Below, piece by piece: positions 7,084 to 13,577 of a stretch of DNA of 18,398 bases. The notes below the pieces were generated by a model. The model saw nothing but the letters and a program-made list of their open reading frames with translations, was not told the DNA's origin and ran no database searches. The translations under genes were made by a program, and so were the position numbers. This DNA comes from an uncultured Porphyromonadaceae bacterium (GTDB taxonomy: Bacteria; Bacteroidota; Bacteroidia; Bacteroidales; Muribaculaceae): assembly GCA_905193485.1 (NCBI GenBank), contig CAJJOX010000019.1:1-18398 (forward strand), written 5' to 3'. How positions within the stretch are numbered: position 1 is the stretch's first letter; each line of letters starts with the position of its first letter.

Positions 7084-7461
7084 TTAAGCCTCCTTTACTT
7101 CTGATTCAACTTCTTCTTTTGCGGTCACTTCTTTCGCACCTTTGAGGCTGCGGCGTTTGGCGGCGTATTCGGCGGCGTATTTGTCCTGACGGAAAACGAG
7201 GAAGCGGATTACGCGTTCGTCGCGGCGGAAGGCCGTTTCGAGTTTTTTGACGATGGTGGGTTCGCCTTCGAATTCAACGAGGGTGTAGAAGCCTGTTGAT
7301 TTCTTCTGGATGGGATATGCGAGCTTGCGCAGACCCCACAGTTCTTCGTTCACTACGGTGGCACCGTTGTCGGCGAGCACGGTTGTGAATTTTTCTACCG
7401 CTTCCTTCATCTGGGCGTCAGACAAAACGGGAGTTAAAATGAAAACGGTTTCGTACTTCAT
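7084..7461 (-). CDS. rpsF: 30S ribosomal protein S6
   Basis: A 125-residue protein with the S6 start [17 protein letters not shown], the block [24 protein letters not shown] (about 42-65) and [14 protein letters not shown]. The C-terminal tail is acidic ([15 protein letters not shown]), as often in S6. The frame extends upstream to 7518, but the -7 box at 7516-7523 places transcription start near 7509, and MKYETVF is the family start, so ATG 7461 is used. It is the first gene of the operon. The roughly 48-base leader is AT-rich and lacks the CCG-containing S6:S18-binding hairpin known from other bacteria. Confidence 0.96.
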   Translation of the reverse strand: MKYETVFILTPVLSDAQMKEAVEKFTTVLADNGATVVNEELWGLRKLAYPIQKKSTGFYTLVEFEGEPTIVKKLETAFRRDERVIRFLVFRQDKYAAEYAAKRRSLKGAKEVTAKEEVESEVKEA

Positions 7462-7505
7462 GTTTGTTAGTTGATTAATTTTTAAAGTGTTATGCTTCTC
7501 CAGCG

Positions 7506-7547
7506 AAAAGCGTTGCAAAGTTAACGCTTTTTTTTCGTTCAGTCAAG
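7506..7547 (-). promoter_or_regulatory. rpsF operon promoter with an overlapping inverted repeat
   Basis: On the minus strand CTTG (7547-7544) is followed after exactly 20 bp by a perfect -7 box TAACTTTG (7523-7516), giving a start near 7509. A perfect 9-bp inverted repeat, AAAAGCGTT (7506-7514) and AACGCTTTT (7523-7531) with an 8-base spacer, is centred on the -7 box. It may be an operator or simply structural. Confidence 0.75.
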
Positions 7548-7730
7548 CTTTTCCCGTCATTTCTTGTCGAATTTCTTTGATCTTTTTGAATTCTTTGCGC
7601 CTGGCATTTTATAATATCGAACGGTTACTTTTCTATTTGGGATGTATATAGCCTAAGGTTGTGACATCGCAGCGGGTTGATGATGGAGGATGGTCTAATG
7701 GAGAGCGTAATGTTTGTTGCAAAAGGGCCG
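7548..7730. other. Intergenic region, nothing recognised
   Basis: The stretch between the rpsF promoter and the 3' end of the protease gene is AT-rich on the rpsF side and more mixed near the protease. I see no gene, no convincing terminator for the protease and no repeat. Confidence 0.5.
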
Positions 7731-9959
7731 TTATTTCAGGATGATTTTCCTGACTTCGCGTGTGTTTGAGTCTGAGAGGGTCAGGATATAAAGCCCGGAG
7801 GCGATGCCCGATGCGTCAAGATCGTATTCGGTGCCATCAAAATTCACTGATTTTATCAGTGCTCCCGAGATGGAATATAAGGAAATGTTGCATCCGTCGT
7901 TGTCGCCGCAATAAAATATGTTGAATTTCCTGTTGCCGGTTTCGTTGACCATGAAGTCGCGGCGGCCATCGACGGTCGTTTCATCGAGTCCCGCCGTGGC
8001 AAGTTTTATTGCCATCTTGGTGCCGGCAAGAGCATCAAGCTTTCCCTCACCCCACTGCATGGGAACGGTCGAGGAGGTGACCCGGCTGTCTTTTACCGAA
8101 GTTTCACGGATTATCGACATTACATCCGAATAGTCAAGATGCGGATTGGCCTGAAGCCACAGCGCGATCGTTCCGGCCACAAACGGAGTGGCGAGTGATG
8201 TGCCCTGAGATGTCTGCCAGAAATATTCGCGGCCGTTTTCTTTCACGTAGCCGTCCACGTTGCTGCCTGTGCTGCTGAAGCTGCCTGCAGTCGCCGTATA
8301 GTAGGAGCTGAGCGGGCATGATATCTTCATGCCCGGAGCGCAAAGCGTCGGAACCGTGCGGCCCTCGGATGCGTTGCCGTATGACGAATAGTCCAATATC
8401 GACCCCACGGGATTGCCGATGTATGATTCGTGGTTGTTAAGGTTGATCCAGTTGTTTTTCGAAACATAGGCGCCAACGGAAATGATGTTTTCTCCTGCGG
8501 CGAGATCATTGTAGGCGCCGTTTGCCGTTCCTTCCTCACAGCCGTCAATCCCGTTGGCGACAAATTCATAGCCTTCGGTTTCGATATAGCCGTTGATGGT
8601 CTGGCCTTCTGAGCCACTGACAATCATTACGGGAAGCAGATTTCCGGAATCGGTGGCGCGGATGTTTTTGAATGTGAAATGGGCGTATGCCCGATTGTTT
8701 GACTCATCGATGCCTCTGCTCATCTGGATGGTGCCCGAGCTGAAGGCATCGTCAAAGCCATATGTTATTTTCGACTGGAGTGTAGTGCTGTTTTTGTCGC
8801 CGAGCGGTTCGCTGAACAGCATCTCGCCGCTGCTTTTGTCGAAAACGGCGAATTCGGCCGAGAGCATTTCATCGTCGTCGGCCCAGAACTGGACGGTCGT
8901 GTGCAGCACGTCGTTGATGTAGTTAAGTGATGTCTTCAATGTCGCGGACGAGCCTGTAAACTGCTTTTTAATAGCCATTTTTGTGTCGCCTACATTGCCT
9001 GAGCCAATGCATATGACGGCTTTTTCTCCAAGTTTGGCCATTTCCTGACAGAAAAGGGTGCTCCCGTCGTGAGGTCCGGCATAGGTGGCCTGCGACAGGC
9101 TCAACACCACCGGTTGGTTGTGCCGCTCGGCATAATCCACAATTCGTTTGAAGCAGACCAGGATATCGGCCGGGGTGTTGCCGCCGCATGTTATGTAGAT
9201 GTCGGAATTTGTAGCAACGCCGTAAAACGGGTTGTCGCCCTCTTCCACATAATATTCGCCGCCGAAGATGCTTCCGTTGTCTGACGTGCGTTTCACTTTC
9301 GCGCCGGCAAGTATGCCAAGGCATTGCGTGCCATGGGTGCCGTATTGCCAATCGGTGCCGAACCGGCTGTCGGTGAACGGATACCATTTGTAGCCATCGG
9401 GAATGTCGGCATCGTCTTTCGGGCCGGAGGTGAAGACCCTCTGATAGAGATAATGTTGCAGATAGACTTTCAGTCGCGACTGCCCGCGGGCATCGTTAAG
9501 CATCGGATGGCCCGGATCGAAGCCTTCATCGTAGATTCCGACCAGAATTCCGGAGCCGTCGAAGCTTTCCGGAAGTCCGTCGCTTCCCGAATGTACGGCG
9601 TCAACCCCTGTTATGGCTCTTGCGGAGCGCAGACAAGACCGCAGTCGTGGCCCGTATTCTATGCGTTCCACTTTTTCCGACGATGCCAGAAGTGTGATGC
9701 TTGGCAGCTCCACGGAAAGGATGTAGGTCCCGGAGCCAAGATCACATTCGAGCTTCACTCCCGATATGGTAAGGTCGTCAAATGTGTATCCCTCGTTGAG
9801 CCTTACTATCAGCATGACGGGATCGGTCGCGGATTCCGAACGGGAAATTATATTGGCATTGTCCTCGACAAGCCGACGGGCGAAATAATCCATCTTTGGA
9901 TTGGGAAAGGCGCTGACCGTCAGCGCCAGAAGCATGATGAGCGAAAATGTTTTTTTCAT
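7731..9959 (-). CDS. Secreted S8 subtilisin-like protease with a type IX sorting domain
   Basis: A 742-residue predicted exported serine protease. A signal peptide covers about residues 1-17 (MKKTF, then a hydrophobic run to VSAFP). The subtilisin core carries Asp144 (VGIYDEGFDPGHP), His209 (YGTHGTQCLG), the oxyanion Asn322 (GSGNVGD) and Ser588 (QGTSLATPFVAG). The usual DTG or DSG around the Asp is DEG. A domain of about 180 residues (roughly 330-510) is inserted between Asn322 and the Ser block. The final 65 residues (LYSISGALIKSV, then SGLYILTLSDSNTREVRKIILK) form a Por/type IX secretion C-terminal domain, so the protein should cross the outer membrane and be released or surface-anchored. 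It appears monocistronic, with no clear promoter. Its substrate is unknown. Confidence 0.92.
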   Translation of the reverse strand: MKKTFSLIMLLALTVSAFPNPKMDYFARRLVEDNANIISRSESATDPVMLIVRLNEGYTFDDLTISGVKLECDLGSGTYILSVELPSITLLASSEKVERIEYGPRLRSCLRSARAITGVDAVHSGSDGLPESFDGSGILVGIYDEGFDPGHPMLNDARGQSRLKVYLQHYLYQRVFTSGPKDDADIPDGYKWYPFTDSRFGTDWQYGTHGTQCLGILAGAKVKRTSDNGSIFGGEYYVEEGDNPFYGVATNSDIYITCGGNTPADILVCFKRIVDYAERHNQPVVLSLSQATYAGPHDGSTLFCQEMAKLGEKAVICIGSGNVGDTKMAIKKQFTGSSATLKTSLNYINDVLHTTVQFWADDDEMLSAEFAVFDKSSGEMLFSEPLGDKNSTTLQSKITYGFDDAFSSGTIQMSRGIDESNNRAYAHFTFKNIRATDSGNLLPVMIVSGSEGQTINGYIETEGYEFVANGIDGCEEGTANGAYNDLAAGENIISVGAYVSKNNWINLNNHESYIGNPVGSILDYSSYGNASEGRTVPTLCAPGMKISCPLSSYYTATAGSFSSTGSNVDGYVKENGREYFWQTSQGTSLATPFVAGTIALWLQANPHLDYSDVMSIIRETSVKDSRVTSSTVPMQWGEGKLDALAGTKMAIKLATAGLDETTVDGRRDFMVNETGNRKFNIFYCGDNDGCNISLYSISGALIKSVNFDGTEYDLDASGIASGLYILTLSDSNTREVRKIILK

Positions 9960-10123
9960 ATCGGAGTCAGTCGGATACGGTATGGGTGGATTCAGGAGAT
10001 GAATGTTGCAGATTCAGTCGGGGATATATCGGAGAAATGTGGCGATCTCCCGCACGGATGAGTCGCACACGATATGACATCCGCGCCCGTAGGCGCAGGT
10101 GCCGGTTTTGGATGGGGAATGTG
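9960..10123. other. Upstream region of the protease gene
   Basis: No gene is seen. A compact GC hairpin lies at 10083-10096; on the minus strand it is GCGCC with a TACG tetraloop and GGCGC. It sits about 28 bases after the stop of the 55-residue gene and may end or stabilise that transcript, although no T-run follows. No TAnnTTTG promoter for the protease was found. Confidence 0.45.
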
Positions 10124-10291
10124 TCAGTTGATTATCAATCCCGATAGTGAGGGCGCAAGCGACGCCTCATATTTGTAGCAGCGGGCGAACTGGCGCAGAA
10201 AGTCAACGGTCGATTTTCGCGGTGTGGCTTCATTGCGTGTGCCGGTCGGATATTTTCGGGATAATTTTTTAGGAGTAGAAGTTTCGGGCAT
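10124..10291 (-). CDS. Small basic protein of 55 aa, unknown function
   Basis: A short frame runs from ATG 10291 to TGA 10126-10124. The product starts MPETSTPKKLSRKYPTG, continues with a basic middle (TPRKS), and ends in STVDFLRQFARCYKYEASL and APSLSGLIIN. The N-terminal half is Lys/Arg/Thr-rich and looks disordered. The C-terminal half has an amphipathic helix and a hydrophobic tail. The pattern FLxQFAR-x-Y and a C-terminal GxIxN recalls short proteins I believe are common in Bacteroidales, but this is from memory and unverified. A near-consensus promoter with exact 20-bp spacing lies upstream (10333-10364), leaving a leader of about 35 bases. There is no signal peptide or membrane segment. 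A longer overlapping frame at 10135-10377 is less plausible. Confidence 0.62.
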   Translation of the reverse strand: MPETSTPKKLSRKYPTGTRNEATPRKSTVDFLRQFARCYKYEASLAPSLSGLIIN

Positions 10292-10332
10292 AGGCAGATA
10301 AGCTTTAATGTGGAACGGATGGAGGAGCAGTT

Positions 10333-10364
10333 TAAAATTATTTTTGTAAAAATGCCGGAGAAAA
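10333..10364 (-). promoter_or_regulatory. Candidate promoter of the 55-aa gene
   Basis: On the minus strand TTTT (10364-10361) is followed after 20 bp by TAATTTTA (10340-10333). These are 3 of 4 and 7 of 8 matches to the Bacteroidota consensus. The predicted start site is near 10326. Confidence 0.4.
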
Positions 10365-10416
10365 GAGCCGAATTCATTCGTGCATTTGTATGCTTAACGT
10401 CATGTCATGGCTCTAT

Positions 10417-10448
10417 ATTGTATATGTCGCGATAAATGTTTACATTTG
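10417..10448 (+). promoter_or_regulatory. Promoter of the 184-aa membrane-anchored protein gene
   Basis: ATTG (10417-10420) is followed after exactly 20 bp by TACATTTG (10441-10448), a perfect -7 box. The predicted start near 10455 leaves a leader of about 35 bases before ATG 10490. Confidence 0.7.
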
Positions 10449-10489
10449 TGCGTAGTAACCATATGCCATTCTAAACAGATTCCTGCGAC

Positions 10490-11044
10490 ATGAGATTGAT
10501 ATTTTTGATTATTATAGGTGTTGTCGCTCTTGTCGGCATGATTGTAAGCCGTGTCAGTCTTGGCAAAATCAAAAAAGAGCGTTCTCTTGGACGACTTCTC
10601 GAATTCTATGCCGCGGAAGAGATGGGAAGCGCCGGTGAAGACGACAGCTGCACAATCAGGCACTCCGCCGATTACACGCGATGCATAATCTGCATGAATG
10701 GGGAAACCATTGTGTCTGACGAACATCCGGAGCCGACACTAACTCTTTCGCGCGGACTGGTCGTGCCTCATGCCTACAGCGACTTTGTCCGGCAGATTAT
10801 GTCTGACCCGTCAGCCTGGGGCGACGGAATAAGATTCGGAGTTTCCGGGTCGGACACTTCCGAAAGCGATATTCTCGACATAAGTGTGGCTGTCAATGTG
10901 GATTACGACTGCGGAAGTCCGCAGGATTTCATACGTGGATATGTGGATTTTATGCTTGAAGTGCGCCGTAATCTCTCTAATGCTCTGGTTAAATATCGCC
11001 GTGAGATTGATGCCGCTGCCACTCAGCCCGGACAAACATGTTGA
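10490..11044 (+). CDS. Membrane-anchored protein of unknown function, 184 aa
   Basis: The first 20 residues (MRLIFLIIIGVVALVGMIVS) form one transmembrane helix or uncleaved signal anchor, followed by positive residues (KIKKERSLG), so the rest may face outward. The soluble part, about residues 40-170, has mixed alpha/beta character with Cys54, Cys65 and Cys68 (RCIICMNGET) and an acidic stretch (SGSDTSESDILD). The layout of a strand-rich start and a helix after DFIRGYVDFMLEVRRNL loosely recalls YbjN-like folds, but no motif proves it. The gene stands alone with a good promoter. I do not recognise the family. Confidence 0.7.
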   Translation: MRLIFLIIIGVVALVGMIVSRVSLGKIKKERSLGRLLEFYAAEEMGSAGEDDSCTIRHSADYTRCIICMNGETIVSDEHPEPTLTLSRGLVVPHAYSDFVRQIMSDPSAWGDGIRFGVSGSDTSESDILDISVAVNVDYDCGSPQDFIRGYVDFMLEVRRNLSNALVKYRREIDAAATQPGQTC

Positions 11045-11218
11045 TGTCACAGGCTTGACAGCCGTCATGTAGCAGACGCGACCGGCTATGGGCACAAGCG
11101 GGTGTCCGTGGTTTTGTGTCGACGAAGGCGCTACTCGCGATTTGTCAAAATATTGTGTGCCATGTGTTAAAAATGCATGAAAATGTCTGCCGGTATTGTC
11201 AATGCGATTCAAATGTAG
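11045..11218. other. Intergenic region upstream of the ECF sigma gene
   Basis: No gene or clear terminator for the upstream gene is seen. The 3' part leads into the promoter at 11195-11226 of the sigma gene, and a further 122 bases of AT-rich leader lie between that promoter and ATG 11349. Confidence 0.5.
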
Positions 11219-11226
11219 TAAATTTG
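11195..11226 (+). promoter_or_regulatory. Promoter of the first ECF sigma gene
   Basis: ATTG (11195-11198), 20 bp, then TAAATTTG (11219-11226), a perfect -7 box. It is the housekeeping type, so the sigma gene would be made by the primary sigma and not only by itself. The leader would be long, about 115 bases. Confidence 0.7.
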
Positions 11227-11348
11227 CGTTCGCTTCAGTCTGATACCGTCTGCTACTGCATGAAGCTTTGAGTGCAAATAATGTTAATAAACCTTCAAAA
11301 TCTCCTGCCTATCGATATACTGCTACTCTAATTTAATTAAGTATAGCA

Positions 11349-11942
11349 ATGAAAAAACTAAACAGTCTCCCCGACGATCAGTTGGTGGCTGCTTACGCCA
11401 GTGGTGAAAACCGGGCATTCGACATACTATTGAACAGGCATCAGACCCGTATCTTCTCATATATTCTTTCCGTGGTGAAAAACCGCGATGTCGCCGACGA
11501 TTTGTTTCAGGAAACATTCGTCAAGGCCATCATGACCATCAAGCAGGGACGCTATGCCGAATCCGGAAAGTTTTCGGCATGGATATCTCGGATAGCCCAC
11601 AATCTTATCATCGACTATTACCGTCAGGAAAAAAGTGAGGCCACGGTATCGTCTGACGACGATTCGACACCCGACGTGCTCAACCGCAAGGATCTTGCCG
11701 AAGCCAATATCGAGGATTTCATGATCAGCGAGCAGATCAGTCACGATGTGCGCCGCATCATCGACGCGCTGCCCGAGAATCAGCGCGAGGTGCTGATGAT
11801 GCGATTCTATCGCGACATGTCGTTCAAGGAGATAGCTGAAGCCACGAAGGTGAGCATCAACACGGCTTTGGGACGTATGCGCTATGCCATCATCAACATG
11901 CGCCGCATCGCCGATGAAAACAACATTGTGCTGACTGTGTGA
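11349..11942 (+). CDS. ECF-type RNA polymerase sigma factor
   Basis: A 197-residue sigma-70-family factor of the extracytoplasmic function group. Region 2 spans about 20-95, with DDLFQETFVKAI (50-61) and FSAWISRIAHNLIIDYYR (75-92) for -10 recognition and core binding. An acidic linker (SSDDDSTPDV) leads to region 4 at about 133-185, with LPENQREVLMMRFYRDMSFKEIAEATKVSINTALGRMRYA holding the helix-turn-helix. No anti-sigma gene follows in the same direction. Instead it converges on a three-gene operon holding a second ECF sigma, with only a 16-bp gap. Its regulon cannot be told from the window. Confidence 0.94.
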   Translation: MKKLNSLPDDQLVAAYASGENRAFDILLNRHQTRIFSYILSVVKNRDVADDLFQETFVKAIMTIKQGRYAESGKFSAWISRIAHNLIIDYYRQEKSEATVSSDDDSTPDVLNRKDLAEANIEDFMISEQISHDVRRIIDALPENQREVLMMRFYRDMSFKEIAEATKVSINTALGRMRYAIINMRRIADENNIVLTV

Positions 11943-11958
11943 TGCGCTTGCGGCGCAT
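11942..11958. terminator. Hairpin in the gap between the convergent genes
   Basis: ATGCGC (11942-11947) pairs with GCGCAT (11953-11958) around a 5-base loop. It fills the 16 bp between the stop codons of the + sigma gene and the - small membrane protein gene. No T-run follows on either strand, so it may be a weak bidirectional terminator. Confidence 0.4.
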
Positions 11959-12306
11959 TCAGTGTCGCGCCGTGATCCAGGGCGCTATCAAGGCATAGGC
12001 CATGGCGCCTGCCGTGGCCAGCAGGCTGAGCACCACGATGATCTCGAGGGGAGTCACCGATCCCGAAGTTGTGATCTCGGCATAATATTTTATCGCGGCT
12101 GCAATGGAGGCCGCGATTCCTATTATATAGAGGATGTATTCGACAACCGATGCCACGCGTGTGATGCGTCCCGGCAGACGGTTCATCACATTGCGGGTGA
12201 ACCATGGCTGTGGCGGTGCGTCGGGAAGGCGTTTTTTGAGCCATGCCCCGATCATCGCATCGGCGTCATGTTGCGTTTTATGGGTGTTATCTTTTTCTGA
12301 TTTCAT
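11959..12306 (-). CDS. Small two-helix membrane protein, putative anti-sigma or sigma-linked
   Basis: A 115-residue protein from ATG 12306 (GTG 12312 is also possible, giving 117). The N-terminal 50 residues are cytoplasmic and charged, with AWLKKRLPDAPPQPWFTRNVMNRLPGR. Two transmembrane helices follow at about 54-73 and 87-108. The gene overlaps the end of the second ECF sigma gene by about 20 bases in another frame, so the two are translationally coupled. Position, coupling and layout fit a short membrane-anchored anti-sigma factor. The phrase FTRxVMxRLP recalls short Bacteroidota proteins encoded after ECF sigma genes (DUF5056-like), but no zinc-binding anti-sigma motif is present. Function is inferred from context. 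Confidence 0.75.
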   Translation of the reverse strand: MKSEKDNTHKTQHDADAMIGAWLKKRLPDAPPQPWFTRNVMNRLPGRITRVASVVEYILYIIGIAASIAAAIKYYAEITTSGSVTPLEIIVVLSLLATAGAMAYALIAPWITARH

Positions 12307-12835
12307 ATTCACTGATGATATTTGCGAGTTTTATCCTTGCACGCGACAGAATCGCTTTGATGCTGCCTTCCGGTATTCCGACAATGCGAACGATCTCTTT
12401 TATCGGACGATCCTGGATATAGAACAGAAGCACTATGCAGCGCTCCTTCTCGCTGAGGTGTCCGAGAGCCTTGGTCAGATCGTGATGCAGGTCTTCATCG
12501 AATCCCGGCGGCCGCTCCGAAGGAGCCATGTCGGGCAACGTGCCGGGAAGCTCTTCGCGGGTCTTGCGGCGGTAGTCGGCCAGCTGACGGCATGCGATCG
12601 TATAGAGCCATGTGCCGAACCGGGCCATGCCTTTGAATGAATGCATCGAAGTGTAGGCCTTGATGAATGTTTCCTGGGCTATATCGTCGGTGAGAGCCGC
12701 GTTGCCGGATGTCATATTGAAGATGAAACGTCGCAGGCCGGGCGAGTATTCGTCGACCAGACGGGCGAAAGCCCGGTGATCGTCGAAAGCGACGCATCGG
12801 GCTGTCAGTTTCAGTTCTTCAATCTTGCTGAGCAT
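12287..12835 (-). CDS. Second ECF-type RNA polymerase sigma factor
   Basis: A 182-residue ECF sigma factor. Region 2 covers about 23-90, with FARLVDEYSPGLRRFIF, DDIAQETFIKAYTSM (50-64) and FGTWLYTIACRQLADYRR. Region 4 covers about 118-172, with LSEKERCIVLLFYIQDRPIKEIVRIVGIPEGSIKAILSRARIKL. It is the middle gene of a compact operon: its start overlaps the DUF6249-like gene by 17 bases and its end overlaps the small membrane protein gene. It differs clearly from the first sigma factor 345 bp away and is not a recent duplicate. Target promoters are unknown. Confidence 0.94.
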   Translation of the reverse strand: MLSKIEELKLTARCVAFDDHRAFARLVDEYSPGLRRFIFNMTSGNAALTDDIAQETFIKAYTSMHSFKGMARFGTWLYTIACRQLADYRRKTREELPGTLPDMAPSERPPGFDEDLHHDLTKALGHLSEKERCIVLLFYIQDRPIKEIVRIVGIPEGSIKAILSRARIKLANIISEYEIRKR

Positions 12836-13457
12836 CGTCGTGGCGGTTGTCGTCGAATGGGTTGTTGTAGCGGTTTTTGCGCGACTGCACGCGATAGACG
12901 ATCACCTGGGCCAGACCGATAAAGAGCGGCAGCACGCCGACCGGCGCCACTTCGGTGGCCACGTTGAGGAAAAACAGGATGATGGCGAGTCCGGCTCCGA
13001 TCCAGCATATTCCGGTCTGAAGCTTGTTTTCGATCGGTTTGTTGTTGAGGCAGCGGTAGAATCCGTCGGGCATGATTCTGTCGCTGCGCAACGAGGCTTC
13101 GAGCACGCGCAGACGTTCGCGCTCCCTTGCGTTGCGGAAATGCAGTATGAGCCACAGAACCGCGATGGCGAAGATGAAAGGAACGGTTATGCCGAGAATC
13201 CTGGTGGCGAGGATGCCGCCGTCAGCCTTTATGCCGCTGTCCTTTACGCCGATTGTCAGAGGTTTGTTGAGTGCACGTTGCATTTCGGTGCTGTCTGTGT
13301 CGGTTTCGGCACACGATTCTTCGACAGTCGATTCATCGGTTACGGCGATATTAAGTGTCGGGGAGGTGCTGTCGGTTGTCTGTGCCGGCAGGCTCACGGG
13401 CACAAGCGCGATTGATACCGCAATGGCGGCGCATAGGAAAATTTTAGGAATGTTCAT
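12819..13457 (-). CDS. DUF6249-like membrane protein, first gene of the sigma operon
   Basis: A 212-residue exported membrane protein. A signal peptide (about 1-25, ending SLPAQ) is followed by an acidic periplasmic segment of some 60 residues. Transmembrane helices lie at about 87-107, 147-166 and 173-191. Between the first and second is a basic cytoplasmic segment (HFRNARERERLRVLEASLRSDRIMPDGFYR), the pattern of DUF6249 proteins that accompany ECF sigma genes in Bacteroidales. Its 3' end overlaps the sigma gene start by 17 bases. It may sense an envelope signal or hold the sigma factor, but no experiment-based role is known to me. A -7 box on the minus strand (13551-13544) gives a leader of about 80 bases. 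Confidence 0.82.
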   Translation of the reverse strand: MNIPKIFLCAAIAVSIALVPVSLPAQTTDSTSPTLNIAVTDESTVEESCAETDTDSTEMQRALNKPLTIGVKDSGIKADGGILATRILGITVPFIFAIAVLWLILHFRNARERERLRVLEASLRSDRIMPDGFYRCLNNKPIENKLQTGICWIGAGLAIILFFLNVATEVAPVGVLPLFIGLAQVIVYRVQSRKNRYNNPFDDNRHDDAQQD

Positions 13458-13509
13458 GGGTCGTTATGTATCGTTGTTTTGTCGTTTGACGCAGCGGAAG
13501 GAATGAAAA

Positions 13510-13577
13510 GTTGCAATGCGGCAAATAATTTTGTAAGTTTGTGCAAAATTAGACGTTAGATCACGAAATCATGCAAA
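13510..13577. promoter_or_regulatory. Overlapping divergent promoters, prenyl synthase (+) and sigma operon (-)
   Basis: Plus strand: GTTG (13510-13513), 20 bp, TAAGTTTG (13534-13541), directly preceded by a second perfect box TAATTTTG (13526-13533). Minus strand: TTTG (13577-13574), 22 bp, TAATTTTG (13551-13544). The opposing -7 boxes are two bases apart, so both promoters cannot be occupied at once. The minus-strand -33 box lies inside the first codons of the prenyl synthase gene. Confidence 0.65.

Noticed and set aside
9324..10061. 245-residue plus-strand frame opposite the protease
   Set aside because: It is an antisense shadow of the signal peptide and catalytic region of a clear protease gene, and its composition follows the protease codons.
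10135..10377. 80-residue minus-strand frame overlapping the 55-residue gene
   Set aside because: Its composition is irregular, and the alternative frame has a better promoter distance and a more protein-like sequence.
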